From assembly GCF_046250185.1 (NCBI RefSeq), contig NZ_CP176469.1: a DNA stretch of 64,000 nt; one strand, written 5' to 3'. Position 1 is the first letter of the stretch. Every line of letters starts with the position of its first letter. Made by a program: the position numbers and the translations under genes. The notes under the pieces were generated by a model. That model had not been told where the DNA came from, ran no database searches, and saw nothing but the letters and a program-made list of their open reading frames with translations. Source of the DNA: Litorimonas sp046250185 (GTDB lineage Bacteria > Pseudomonadota > Alphaproteobacteria > Caulobacterales > Maricaulaceae). Positions 24,583-33,932 of this stretch are shown here, piece by piece.

Positions 24583-26135
24583 TCCGCCAGATCGCCTAAT
24601 GCGTTGCGCAAGCCGTCCAATTTGTTAGCATATTTTTTCCATCGGCCGATAGAGCCTGAATAAAGCGGTTGGCGAACCTGAACTGAACTGGCTGTCGACA
24701 CGGGTGATATGTTTTCGTGAAAACGCAAGCACGGCTCTTCAAAATTTAGTCCGCAAAAGTCGAGGAGTCGACGCGTCTGGTTTTCTTGATCATACACAAT
24801 TTCTTCATAGCGTATTTCTATGAAATTTTGTTTCGGAAGATGGGTGCGCCAATGGGTCATTAAACCATCGAATTGACTGTAGAAAAACGCCGTATCCTCA
24901 AGATCAAAGGTATAATTATAAAAGGATTCTTGCACAGACAGCAGTTGCCGATAGTTAGATAAGCAACTGTCCATTGCGCCGCGCCTCAGTGCGATAATCT
25001 TGGCGTTTGGTAGAGCTTTTGAAATTAGCCCTGCATAAAAAAAGTTAAACGGCATTTTATCAACAAATTGACCAGGCCTCTCCAATCGTTCTTCCGCGAG
25101 ACGCATGTAATCGCGGCCCAACACGTCTAGATCAATAGATGAGGCGCCGTGCAGCGTTTCAGCATCCAGTACATATTTGGAGGTCGTCTGGCTCATATCC
25201 TTCACAAGATTAGATAAAATGCTCAACTCCCCCGCGGACTGAACTTTAGAATGAGACGAGAGTATGCGGTCCACAAGTGTTGTACCCGTACGGGGCAAGC
25301 CGACGACAAAGATAGGTGCGCCGCCATTGGGATTGCGGGCAGGGGGTATGTCGGTTGTGGCCGCTGCGGCGGCAAATGTTTCGCGGCCCGCTACTCGGTC
25401 ATAAGGAAATTCGGCGCGCTTGGCGGCCTTCGCTTTATAGAGCCAATCAAAACTGTCTTCATGGCGCCCTATATCTTCAAGTGTTTTAGCAATCGCGTGA
25501 CCTATTTGATGCGTCGCGTCCTGATGGCCTTGCAGGTCTGTGAACAGTGTTTTGAGGTCAGACAAATAGTTTTGAGACTCCGTCTGTTGTGTAAGCGAAA
25601 CCTTCGAGGCCCAGGCGCGGTAGTGATGGGGATCTCTTGCGATCGCGTTTTGGTAGGCTTTGTCGGCCTTTGAAAAATCACCTAAAAATTGTGCAGAAGC
25701 CCCCAGATTGTAATAGTAATTTGCAGGCGTCGGGTCGAGTTCAACAGCGCGCTCAAACATGGGAACGGCACGCGCATGAGCGCCGCAGCGGCTGTAAATG
25801 ACCCCTATTATGTCCGCAACAAAAGCGTCTCTTATTTCGCAATTTACGGCTCTGTCAGCAGCTAATTTCGCGTCTGAGGACTGTCGTAACTCGGCATAGG
25901 TCTTACCAATAAAGGCCGGATAAAATGCGTTTTCAGCATCTAAGGCTTCAGCTTTCGAGAACAACTCCAAAGCCTTTTTTATATTCCCATGGTCGGCAGC
26001 GATTGCGCCCAGTAGAAAATAAGGGACAGGGTTTGAAATATTCTCTTTGATTTCAGCGATACACTCAGCGTGGACGGCTTCGTAGCGTTTGTTTTTTAGA
26101 GCGTTTAACCCTGTTTGAACGGTCAATGAGGCCAT
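24579..26135 (-). CDS. tetratricopeptide-repeat sulfotransferase
   Basis: A 518-aa protein from MASLTVQTG. The first 230 residues are TPR repeats (helical pairs such as NPVPYFLLGAIAADHGNIKKALELF). The rest is a sulfotransferase domain with the 5' phosphosulfate loop of PAPS binding in GLPRTGTTLVDRIL and the 3' phosphate region near RRGAMDSCLSNYR. This architecture resembles bacterial relatives of protein-tyrosine sulfotransferases; the acceptor is unknown. It diverges from the TonB receptor gene at 26346, a neighbourhood often seen in sphingomonads and Caulobacterales. A longer frame to 26195 lacks support. Confidence 0.88.
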   Translation of the reverse strand: MASLTVQTGLNALKNKRYEAVHAECIAEIKENISNPVPYFLLGAIAADHGNIKKALELFSKAEALDAENAFYPAFIGKTYAELRQSSDAKLAADRAVNCEIRDAFVADIIGVIYSRCGAHARAVPMFERAVELDPTPANYYYNLGASAQFLGDFSKADKAYQNAIARDPHHYRAWASKVSLTQQTESQNYLSDLKTLFTDLQGHQDATHQIGHAIAKTLEDIGRHEDSFDWLYKAKAAKRAEFPYDRVAGRETFAAAAATTDIPPARNPNGGAPIFVVGLPRTGTTLVDRILSSHSKVQSAGELSILSNLVKDMSQTTSKYVLDAETLHGASSIDLDVLGRDYMRLAEERLERPGQFVDKMPFNFFYAGLISKALPNAKIIALRRGAMDSCLSNYRQLLSVQESFYNYTFDLEDTAFFYSQFDGLMTHWRTHLPKQNFIEIRYEEIVYDQENQTRRLLDFCGLNFEEPCLRFHENISPVSTASSVQVRQPLYSGSIGRWKKYANKLDGLRNALGDLAD

Positions 26136-26345
26136 GCTCTTTCGTAGCTGAAACTTTGTTGGAAAACTATTCCGAATCTGAGAGCAATATGCCAAGTGAT
26201 GAATTTGAAAGCAGATTTCATCTTTTGCCGCACCTATTTAGTCAAATTTGGCCGCAGCATTACAATTTGAAATCTAATTTTGTTGTCTATGCGGTAGGTT
26301 TAATACAAGTTATACGTGACGCTGCGCCACCCAAAGGGAAATACC

Positions 26346-28880
26346 ATGGAACCTAAATTTACTCTCAAGAACCGATTGAAGTTAACTGTAAGCATCCTCG
26401 CACTGCCACTCGGATCAATCGGATATAGTACGGCGGCGCAAGCTCAGGTTATAAATGACGAAATTATTGTGACAGCGACGCGACGCGCTGAGTCTATTCA
26501 GGATATTCCGATCAATATTTCCGCGATAGGCGGTGAACAAATCGAACAGCAGGGTTTTGGTGATATTTCAGAACTCGCGGCTTTTGTCCCAGGACTCAAT
26601 ATCGCTGACCAAGGCGGTCGAGACGGAAACCGAATTGTGGTGCGCGGGTTGAATGTCGAGGATATTCAGAACAGCTTCGGCCAAGAAAATGGCGGAGGCA
26701 CGGTTGCAACATATGTTGGAGAAATTCCGCTTTTCGTTGATTTGCGTTTGAATGACTTACAACGCGTTGAGGTTTTGCTTGGGCCGCAAGGAACCCTTTA
26801 TGGTGCAGGGACTATGGGCGGCGCGATCCGCTATATTCCGAACAAACCCGATTTCGACCGTCAGTTGTTTGAAGTCAGAGCGGGCGCTTACTCTTACAGC
26901 GAGGGGAGCGGTATTAGCACGGACACAGGATTTACGTTTAACGCCCCTGTCTCTGATAATTTCGCATTGCGGGGATCATTAGATTTCCAAAATGATAGAG
27001 GCTTTATTGACTACCCTTTTGTGGTTCGGCAGCCAGGGGCTTCCGAGCCTGACGCTTTTGCGGATGCCAGTAATTTCAGGCCTATTAAAGATGCCAATAC
27101 AGAAGAGATTTTATCTGGCCGTCTGGCAGCGCGGTGGCAGCCAAGTGATAGGCTAGATGCGACGTTCACTTATTATTTCCAAGAGGGCGAATATGGTGGA
27201 CGCAATACATCGTCTTTCCGTACGGCAAATATTCCGGCCACATTTGGAAGCCAACTCACACTTGACTCTGGCAAGTATGAGTTTGGCGGACGCGTTGAAG
27301 AACCCAATGAGCGCGATAGTGATTTGCTGGCGCTTGAAATTGTGGCTGATCTCGGCTTTGCGGAACTGACTTCCGCAACAGGTCTGGCAACGGTTGAGGA
27401 AAACGGTCAACGCGATCAAACAGATTTGCTAATCTCTCTGGATTATTATTACGAAACTTTCCCAACATTCACAGGCTTTACGTTTGAGGATGAGGAGACA
27501 GAGATTTTCAACCAAGAACTTCGTCTCGTTTCTACGGCGGAGTCGCGTTTGAGCTGGATTATCGGCGCGTTTTACAACAAGAATAAATACAATGCGCTCT
27601 CATCCGAATTCACGCCGGGTGTGATTGAATTTAATGGTTTGCCAACACCTCAATTTTCCGGTGACTTAGAATATTTTGAGGCCGATAGACGTGAGCTTGA
27701 GGAAAAATCTGTCTTCGGGGAAGTCGCTTTTGACGTAACCGACGCATGGGATGTCACCTTTGGTGCGCGATATTATGACTACTCACTCGAAACCGCTGGA
27801 ACCACAGATTTCCCGATTTTCGGCTTGTTCGATGGGGTCACAGATTTTCAACCTTATCCACTGGCGGATATCGAAAATCAGTTAACCTTAGCCCCGAACC
27901 AGTCAGAAGATGGCGTCCTTTTCAAGGTCAATACATCCTACGAATTTGGCGGCGGGAATACGGTTTACGCAACTTTCAGCCAAGGCTATCGCGTGGGCGT
28001 AAACAATGGCGGCGAGGTCTGCGTTGGGGATTACCTCAATGATGATGGGCAAGCCCTATGTCTTTACACGCCTGGTCAAGAATTACGTGATGGCGGAACA
28101 GCGATTTTGGACGAACGCGGCGCATCTGCTGATACGGTAGATAACTTTGAACTTGGCGCGAAGACAACCTGGCTAGACGGTGCGCTCCGACTGAACGGTG
28201 CGATATTCTTTATGAAATGGGATAATCCGCAAGTCAGCACGACCTCTATCAATGCGGGCACGAGCATCACTGTGAACGCCGAGTCTGCGGAGACCAAAGG
28301 TGTTGAGCTAGACGCGGCATGGCAGGTGAGCGATCGTTTCGGTCTGCGCGGTAACTTCAGCTACACAGACGCAAATCTGACGGCTGATGTTCCAGGTCTG
28401 GTGCGCCAGATAAACGGGCAGGGCAATTTCACAGCTGACTTCGGTTATGGATTTGGTACCGACCCCGTGAACGCACGGGACGGTGACCGCTTACCGGGAT
28501 CACCCAAGACACAGTTCTCAGTCTTTGGCGATTACCGTCATCCGCTCTCTTCTGGTGACGAGGTGGTGTTTAATGCAGGTTATGCATGGCAAGGCGATGT
28601 TTTGACCATTGTTGGCGGTCTGGGCGAAAGTTATACACTTCCAAGCTATGGCCGGGCCAATGCCGCCATTGGCTATGAAGCCGATAATTGGTCATTGATT
28701 GGTTTTGTGGACAATCTCTTCAACGATTTCTCAGAATCCAGTGCTGCCAATACCCCTCTGAACAACCAACTCGCGCCAGCTTTTGACGGAGACGCCAATC
28801 CAGCCAATGTCCGACGTTTTAGAACGAATGTTCTGCCGCCTCGATCTATTGGTGCAAGGTTCAAATACCGCTTCCAATAG
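26346..28880 (+). CDS. TonB-dependent receptor
   Basis: An 844-aa outer-membrane receptor. A Sec signal (ending AAQAQ, near residue 33) is followed by the TonB box/plug start (NDEIIVTATRRAESIQDIPINI), the plug core (NRIVVRGLNVEDIQ, LGPQGTLYGAGTMGGAIRYI) and a 22-strand barrel ending with Phe-Gln after KYRF. It resembles the FyuA/IroN-type receptors of sphingomonads, which take up aromatic or terpenoid compounds, but the ligand cannot be read from the sequence. ATG 26346 is preferred over an upstream in-frame Met at 26316, as AAGGGAAA sits before it. A terminator follows. Confidence 0.93.
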   Translation: MEPKFTLKNRLKLTVSILALPLGSIGYSTAAQAQVINDEIIVTATRRAESIQDIPINISAIGGEQIEQQGFGDISELAAFVPGLNIADQGGRDGNRIVVRGLNVEDIQNSFGQENGGGTVATYVGEIPLFVDLRLNDLQRVEVLLGPQGTLYGAGTMGGAIRYIPNKPDFDRQLFEVRAGAYSYSEGSGISTDTGFTFNAPVSDNFALRGSLDFQNDRGFIDYPFVVRQPGASEPDAFADASNFRPIKDANTEEILSGRLAARWQPSDRLDATFTYYFQEGEYGGRNTSSFRTANIPATFGSQLTLDSGKYEFGGRVEEPNERDSDLLALEIVADLGFAELTSATGLATVEENGQRDQTDLLISLDYYYETFPTFTGFTFEDEETEIFNQELRLVSTAESRLSWIIGAFYNKNKYNALSSEFTPGVIEFNGLPTPQFSGDLEYFEADRRELEEKSVFGEVAFDVTDAWDVTFGARYYDYSLETAGTTDFPIFGLFDGVTDFQPYPLADIENQLTLAPNQSEDGVLFKVNTSYEFGGGNTVYATFSQGYRVGVNNGGEVCVGDYLNDDGQALCLYTPGQELRDGGTAILDERGASADTVDNFELGAKTTWLDGALRLNGAIFFMKWDNPQVSTTSINAGTSITVNAESAETKGVELDAAWQVSDRFGLRGNFSYTDANLTADVPGLVRQINGQGNFTADFGYGFGTDPVNARDGDRLPGSPKTQFSVFGDYRHPLSSGDEVVFNAGYAWQGDVLTIVGGLGESYTLPSYGRANAAIGYEADNWSLIGFVDNLFNDFSESSAANTPLNNQLAPAFDGDANPANVRRFRTNVLPPRSIGARFKYRFQ

Positions 28881-28904
28881 CGCGAATTATTTACGTTTAT
28901 ATAA

Positions 28905-28925
28905 GGGGCCAATCGGCCCCTTTTT
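28905..28925 (+). terminator. TonB receptor terminator
   Basis: GGGGCC-AATC-GGCCCC followed by TTTTT, 24 nt after the receptor stop: a textbook intrinsic terminator. Confidence 0.92.
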
Positions 28926-29017
28926 GATGTGGGTATCGTTCCCATCCTAAAGTAATTTTCCCAGCGAAATTATACGCTAAGCGTTAGGCCTCTCAATGCT
29001 ATTCTTGTCTAAGACCA

Positions 29018-29740
29018 TTACCGTGCCTCCGTCAGATTGAAGATGCGGCGCTCTTCATGGTCTTCGACTTTTTTGAGAGCAATTTTTGCTGACAATTCTG
29101 TGCTTAAATTCGCCACATAGGGCCGGCCATTGGGCGCGACTTGGCAGTGTGCTTCCATGTGAAAAGATTTAACTTTTGCGATTAAAATAGGCTTGAAGGG
29201 GCGGCGATTGCGCATTTCAAATTTTTGAATCGCGCCCGTGCTTTGGTCGATAGTTAAATGGGCAATCATTTCAGCGAGAAATTTGCGATCATCCGCATCA
29301 TCATTTGGCCCGGGCTGCGGGCTAAAAGCAAAGACTAAGGCGGTCCCATGCTGAGCTACAGCTTGCGCGTCGCGCCCAACCATTGCGAGGAAATCCGCGC
29401 ACCAAAACTCGTCATAAGGGGCGGCATCAAACTCTGTAAGCCTGTCACGAAAATCATTGTCCCAGTCTGATTGGGCGGGCCGAACAACGTCGAGCCTTTG
29501 GCCTATTGGTCGTGCGGGATTGACAAAAACGTGGGCCTCAACGTCTCCATCGCGATAGGTCATTTCAAAGGCATATCGCTGGGAGAATGAGTGTTCGGTC
29601 ATCGCTTTTTGTTGCGCCAGTTGCATAACGGGATGCACTTGTGGCTCTCCAAACGAAGGCGCGGTCGAGGATTGCGCAGAGACAGTTGGGGCAGAGAGAA
29701 GAAAAGCACTCAATAGGATGACTTGGATTTTAACTGACAT
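29018..29740 (-). CDS. exported protein of unknown function
   Basis: A 240-aa protein with a Sec signal (MSVKIQVILLSAFLLSAPTVSAQ). The mature part contains a single pair of well-spaced Cys (in FWCADFLAM and AHCQVAP) and a beta-rich pattern (FEMTYRDGDVEAHVFVNP; FKPILIAKVKSFHMEAHC) somewhat like LolA/LolB-type half-barrels, though no family is recognised. It begins 10 nt after the MipA-like gene and is surely in the same operon. Confidence 0.75.
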   Translation of the reverse strand: MSVKIQVILLSAFLLSAPTVSAQSSTAPSFGEPQVHPVMQLAQQKAMTEHSFSQRYAFEMTYRDGDVEAHVFVNPARPIGQRLDVVRPAQSDWDNDFRDRLTEFDAAPYDEFWCADFLAMVGRDAQAVAQHGTALVFAFSPQPGPNDDADDRKFLAEMIAHLTIDQSTGAIQKFEMRNRRPFKPILIAKVKSFHMEAHCQVAPNGRPYVANLSTELSAKIALKKVEDHEERRIFNLTEAR

Positions 29741-29750
29741 AGCTAGCCTC

Positions 29751-30509
29751 TCAAAAGCGTTTCAGAAAGGCCGCGCCAAATGTGGCATCACGGTCTTTGG
29801 TAATCAGAGGGCTGTCTGTTGCGTCTGAGTTTAGGTGCTCATATCTGGCGAACGCCAAAATGCCCATGCTGCTGCTGATGGGATAAATGGCATCAGCGCT
29901 GACATAGGGATACCAAGATGCATCAGGTGTATAAGCGCCGAGACCCTCGCGAGCTTCTTCTGCACGTACGCCGTAGAGGTGTGTGCTGAGGCTTTTATCA
30001 CGGTAAGCATAGCCGACAGATGTCCTGAGTTGCACTTCGCCCAGTTCGGCTGCAAAACCCGCTTCGGCTGACCCTTCGAAACCATTATGCACGTCTGAAA
30101 TATCATGCAGGATATTGGCGCGAATGAATAAGCCGCCGAAATCGAGTTCGGCTTCAAGGCCAGCTTCAAGCGCCGTGTCGCGTTCAATATCTTCAAAAAG
30201 TGGCGAGTCTTCAGGATCACCAAATGACCATCGCGGTTCTACAAGAGCGGATAGTTCGAGAGCGTCAGTATTGAAGAAGCTGTAGCTGAATCCATCGACG
30301 CCAAGGTGGGCGTTTTCCCAATCATAGGCGAGGTAAGGGATTGGCGTCGTTGAGGGCGTATCTGCCCCTTCATAGGGCGACCAGTCGGCAATGACGCCAA
30401 GACCAACCGTAAAGCCTTCGCTCTCGCCAAATCCGTTGACTTGGGCGTGTGCCGGACTTGCCATAAAAACCAGAGCAGTCGTGCATATTAGCGGAGAAAG
30501 GTATTTCAT
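29751..30509 (-). CDS. MipA/OmpV-family outer-membrane protein
   Basis: A 252-aa beta-barrel protein. The signal peptide is MKYLSPLICTTALVFMASPAHAQ; the mature start GFTVGLGVIADWSPYEGADT and the end FGAAFLKRF are typical of the MipA/OmpV family, which includes the MltA-interacting scaffold of Escherichia coli and inducible porin-like proteins. It is divergent from the AraC-type regulator (gap about 208 nt) and followed by an exported partner. The position suggests induction of MipA-type protein by the regulator, as for other two-part envelope-stress sets; that is inference. Confidence 0.85.
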   Translation of the reverse strand: MKYLSPLICTTALVFMASPAHAQVNGFGESEGFTVGLGVIADWSPYEGADTPSTTPIPYLAYDWENAHLGVDGFSYSFFNTDALELSALVEPRWSFGDPEDSPLFEDIERDTALEAGLEAELDFGGLFIRANILHDISDVHNGFEGSAEAGFAAELGEVQLRTSVGYAYRDKSLSTHLYGVRAEEAREGLGAYTPDASWYPYVSADAIYPISSSMGILAFARYEHLNSDATDSPLITKDRDATFGAAFLKRF

Positions 30510-30620
30510 AATTAAACTCCAAAGTCTGGCTGACACCCAATGTGCAGCCATTCATCTGGAAGCTATTTGGCAGTTCGGCCCTGATCTGGCGTCTTTCTAG
30601 GACGGCAAAGAGGGCTCGGC

Positions 30621-30644
30621 TGTCCGTTCTGTCACGCAAGGACA
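30621..30644. promoter_or_regulatory. inverted repeat TGTCC-N14-GGACA between mipA-like and araC-like genes
   Basis: TGTCC (30621-30625) and GGACA (30640-30644), extended to CTGTCC and GGACAG. The same half-sites recur upstream of the S41 gene (31924-31952), making them candidate sites of the adjacent AraC-type regulator. Confidence 0.4.
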
Positions 30645-30717
30645 GACCGCATGCCTAAATTTGATAGCGAAAATCAGTAAAGCGCTTTATGGCAGGGGCT
30701 AATCTCTGGAGACCTAT

Positions 30718-31908
30718 TTGTCTTTTTATACACTCCTAGAAACGATTTGCGCGTCTATGGCGTTTGCCATGTCATTTGTGGCTATTTGCCTCCTTGCATT
30801 GCGGCGAGATACGAACGGGATTTATCGTCCCCTTATCCTCTTTTTTTCTGCTAACGCATTTACAGAGGCCGTATCTATATTTGAGGCTTTTCCAGAGTAT
30901 GGCTATTTCAAAGATCTATCCCTCATTGCGGTAATTATTTCAATTCCAGCATTTTTGTTGCTGGCTCCCGCATTGTGGTTTTATGTCCGTGGGCTTACCT
31001 CTGAAACGCGCCATGCGGTTACAAAAAAAGATGCCAAGCATTTTATTCCCTTTGTCTTAGGCATTATTGCTTGCTCATTTCTTTTATTCTCTCCGGCAAC
31101 AATACGTCATCAAATCATTGGGGATGGCGACGGCCCAACCACAGCTTGGATCGTCGCCGTAACGCTCATGATCCTGTTTGTGATGCTTATGTGGGCTGGG
31201 CAAGTCACCCTCTATATCATTGCCTTAATAAGACGCATTTCTATTTATAGAGCACGCCTTAAGGATGTTTTTGCAAGTACAGAAGGGCGAGAATTGACGT
31301 GGATTGTCTGGATGATCGTTCTTCTCGTGGCGACAGTGATCATTATTTTACCAGACTTTATTATTGGCTTTCCAGACCCAATTAGTTTTCTGCCTTCTGT
31401 TATCGGTGTTGTGCTTATCGGGTTCTTATCAATCTGGGGCTTGCGTCAAATGCCTGGCTTTATTGTAACGGGCGAAACAGAGCTCCCGAATGCGGAGACT
31501 GCCGAAGATGATCTGCAAGCGTCGAGACAACCTTTAATTAAATATGAGAAGTCAGCTTTAACCCCAGAGGATACGAGTAGAATTGCGAAGAAAATCGAGA
31601 CAGCGATGGCGGTTGACAAGCTCTATCTTGACCCCAACTTGTCACTTAGAGTTCTAGCAAAACATGTTGCAGTCCCACCCAATTATGTTTCTCAAACGCT
31701 GAATGGGCAAATTGGTGAAACCTTCTTCGATTACATCAACCGCTGGCGGATAAATTATGCCAAACCTTTGCTTATGAGTTCAGATGAAACCGTGTTGAAC
31801 ATCACCTATGACGCCGGATTTAACTCTCGGTCATCATTCTACAAAGCGTTTAAAAAAGAAACGGGACTAACCCCGACAGCTTATCGCAGCTCCAGAGCAA
31901 CAGCCTAG
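30718..31908 (+). CDS. membrane-bound AraC-family regulator
   Basis: A 396-aa protein starting at TTG 30718 (TGGAGA 7 nt upstream). Residues 1-255 carry seven hydrophobic helices (for example MAFAMSFVAICLLAL, FIPFVLGIIACSFLLF, VIGVVLIGFLSIWGL). The C-terminal 100 residues are an HTH_18 domain (LSLRVLAKHVAVPPNYVSQTL and NITYDAGFNSRSSFYKAFKKETG). Such proteins sense an envelope or external signal and act on DNA at the membrane. Its neighbours are an outer-membrane barrel on one side and a lipoprotein peptidase on the other, both with TGTCC/GGACA repeats in their leaders. Confidence 0.9.
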   Translation: MSFYTLLETICASMAFAMSFVAICLLALRRDTNGIYRPLILFFSANAFTEAVSIFEAFPEYGYFKDLSLIAVIISIPAFLLLAPALWFYVRGLTSETRHAVTKKDAKHFIPFVLGIIACSFLLFSPATIRHQIIGDGDGPTTAWIVAVTLMILFVMLMWAGQVTLYIIALIRRISIYRARLKDVFASTEGRELTWIVWMIVLLVATVIIILPDFIIGFPDPISFLPSVIGVVLIGFLSIWGLRQMPGFIVTGETELPNAETAEDDLQASRQPLIKYEKSALTPEDTSRIAKKIETAMAVDKLYLDPNLSLRVLAKHVAVPPNYVSQTLNGQIGETFFDYINRWRINYAKPLLMSSDETVLNITYDAGFNSRSSFYKAFKKETGLTPTAYRSSRATA

Positions 31909-31909
31909 A

Positions 31910-31952
31910 GGACATAGCTTATCTGTCCTTGCCGTCCCTGCGAGACAGGACA
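31910..31952. promoter_or_regulatory. TGTCC/GGACA repeat cluster upstream of S41 gene
   Basis: GGACA at 31910-31914, TGTCC at 31924-31928 and GGACA at 31948-31952. The last two form an inverted repeat with a 19-nt spacer, similar to the one upstream of the AraC-type gene; the first two could also make a small hairpin. Confidence 0.35.
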
Positions 31953-32000
31953 TAGGCGAAATTCACTCATAGTCACTCCAAGACATCATTGGAGTTTCTC

Positions 32001-33461
32001 ATGTTAAAAAATTACTATCCTTCGTGCCTCGCAATCTCTGTTTCAATGCTGGCTTTGTCCGCATGCGGAACGTCGATGCAAGCCAGACCCGTCGCAGATC
32101 TGCCCCCAGGCGTGGCGGGAATTTGGAAGTCTAATGGTTATGGTTATGTTTTGGACGCGACTGAAGAATACCCACGTTTGTTTCACCATACGCTGGAGTT
32201 TTGTGTGGAAGATACGGACACCGCTGCGCTGCTCTCATATTATTTGACGCCTGATAATCTGGCTTATGACAGCGAAGGTCGCGCAATCTATTTTTCACCC
32301 ACGCTCGAAGATTATAAAATAGAGCTACAATCAATCCCTCGACGTCCTCAGACCTGCGGCCTCGAATTGGCGTCTGATCCTCTCACCGTCTTTGACAGTT
32401 TCGCCAGCTATATGGACACGCATTATGCCTTCTTCGATCTTTATGACGTAGATTGGAAAAAAGCTGCCGCAGCGTCTCGGCAGAATATTTCCTCAAAGAC
32501 GACAGACGGTGAGTTAGCAGATATTCTTGCAGAGTTGATTGAACCTATACAAGACGCGCATCTTTCCTTGGAATTAAAAGTCAAAGGGAAAGAGAGGGTT
32601 CTGAATCCGGGTCGGAGCAGTGTTGGAAATGCACTTAGGCGAATTGCAGAGCGCGACGGCACGTCCATAAAAAAGCTCAACAATCAAATGATGCAGCAAT
32701 ACTGGATGACTGACGTTAAGAAAGACATCTTAAATGGCGATGGTAAAATGATGGCCGACGACATGATACAGTTTGGCATTGTCTCAGATAACATTGGGTA
32801 TATCGCCATTGCGGCAGAGGCAGGTTATGCAGGTAAAGGAGAATATTCCGAAGACGCCGATCTGGCCGTTTTAAATGAAACTTTGGATCAAGCGATCTCA
32901 ACATTTAACGAAGCGTCCGCAAAAGCCGTCATTATTGATCTGAGCGTTAACTTTGGGGGCTATGATTTTATATCTCGCGCGATTGCGGAACGGTTCGCCG
33001 TTCAGCCTTCGCTTGCTTATACAAAATATGCAGCGGATTCGAGCAACCAGACACCTTATCCGATTTCTATTACGCCTTATGCCGGCAGCCGCTATACAGG
33101 CCCAGTTGTTCTAGTGACGTCCAATGTCACGGTGAGCGCGGGTGAAATGCTTACAATGGCTCTGCGCACTCAGCCCAATGTCACTCATGTCGGGGAGACG
33201 ACGCGCGGCGCACATTCCGATGTTTTGGAAAAGAAGCTTCCCAATGGCTGGAGGCTTAAACTCTCTAATGAAGTCTATCACGACCATGAGGGGAAGTTTT
33301 GGGAAGGGCGAGGCATACCGCCTCATGTGCCTATGCAAATATTTAAACCAGACAACCCATTCGAGGGACATGTTGAAGCCATATTATCTATAATTGACAG
33401 GATAGATAAAGGTGAGTTTTCTGCACCCTCATCTTCTAAGCCGCATCATCGCGGGAAATGA
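32001..33461 (+). CDS. S41-family peptidase lipoprotein
   Basis: A 486-aa protein with a lipoprotein signal (lipobox LSAC, Cys about residue 21). The C-terminal half is the S41 tail-specific protease domain: AVIIDLSVNFGGYDF, then TSNVTVSAGEMLTMAL with the catalytic Ser before AGE, and the family end GKFWEGRGIPPHVPM. No PDZ domain is obvious. It should act in the periplasm on a protein substrate. GGAG is 6 nt before ATG 32001, so an in-frame Met at 31989 is rejected. It follows the AraC-type gene by 92 nt. Confidence 0.88.
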   Translation: MLKNYYPSCLAISVSMLALSACGTSMQARPVADLPPGVAGIWKSNGYGYVLDATEEYPRLFHHTLEFCVEDTDTAALLSYYLTPDNLAYDSEGRAIYFSPTLEDYKIELQSIPRRPQTCGLELASDPLTVFDSFASYMDTHYAFFDLYDVDWKKAAAASRQNISSKTTDGELADILAELIEPIQDAHLSLELKVKGKERVLNPGRSSVGNALRRIAERDGTSIKKLNNQMMQQYWMTDVKKDILNGDGKMMADDMIQFGIVSDNIGYIAIAAEAGYAGKGEYSEDADLAVLNETLDQAISTFNEASAKAVIIDLSVNFGGYDFISRAIAERFAVQPSLAYTKYAADSSNQTPYPISITPYAGSRYTGPVVLVTSNVTVSAGEMLTMALRTQPNVTHVGETTRGAHSDVLEKKLPNGWRLKLSNEVYHDHEGKFWEGRGIPPHVPMQIFKPDNPFEGHVEAILSIIDRIDKGEFSAPSSSKPHHRGK

Positions 33462-33932
33462 TGGGGTTATAATGTGTAGATAGGCTTGGGTTCATTATCG
33501 CGACTTTGATACGCATGCTGTTGCTGCATTTGGCGAGGGCGCACCTCACAGCATGCCCTTTGCAACAGAACAGGGAGCCTTAGAATTATACAATTCTTGC
33601 GGGGCACAATGAGGGGCGAAATCATGTTATGCTGGGGACTTAAGCCGTTCAATATAAGCCGCGGATTTAAGACCCACTCTGTCGATTAAGTATCTATCTA
33701 CCAGTCTGACTGAGTGGACATCTAAGATTACAATCCTATTGGGATATACCCTATTCATCCATTTAAGTGATATATTTGCAACATTGCTGACAAAATATAC
33801 AATCGTTTGTATTTACTGTTGCAATCGTTTGTAATTTGAGTCATGTCAGAATCGGAAATGTCTGTTGGTGAGTCTATTGATTAAGCTTTCAGGCTAATAA
33901 AAAACAAAAAACTGGCCATAGGGGAGATATCG
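33462..33932. promoter_or_regulatory. intergenic control region of the sugar-locus TonB receptor, with two LacI-type operators
   Basis: Two palindromes, TACAATCGTTTGTA (33798-33811) and TGCAATCGTTTGTA (33820-33833), lie 22 bp apart, two helical turns. They match the operator class of LacI regulators (central CG) and recur at 38058 and 43112. An unrelated AGAATT-ATAC-AATTCT palindrome lies at 33582-33597. No convincing gene is seen in these 471 bases. Confidence 0.8.

Noticed and set aside
33467..33652. Small minus-strand frame upstream of the sugar-locus receptor
   Set aside because: No Shine-Dalgarno, no recognisable domain, composition unlike coding sequence; treated as intergenic.
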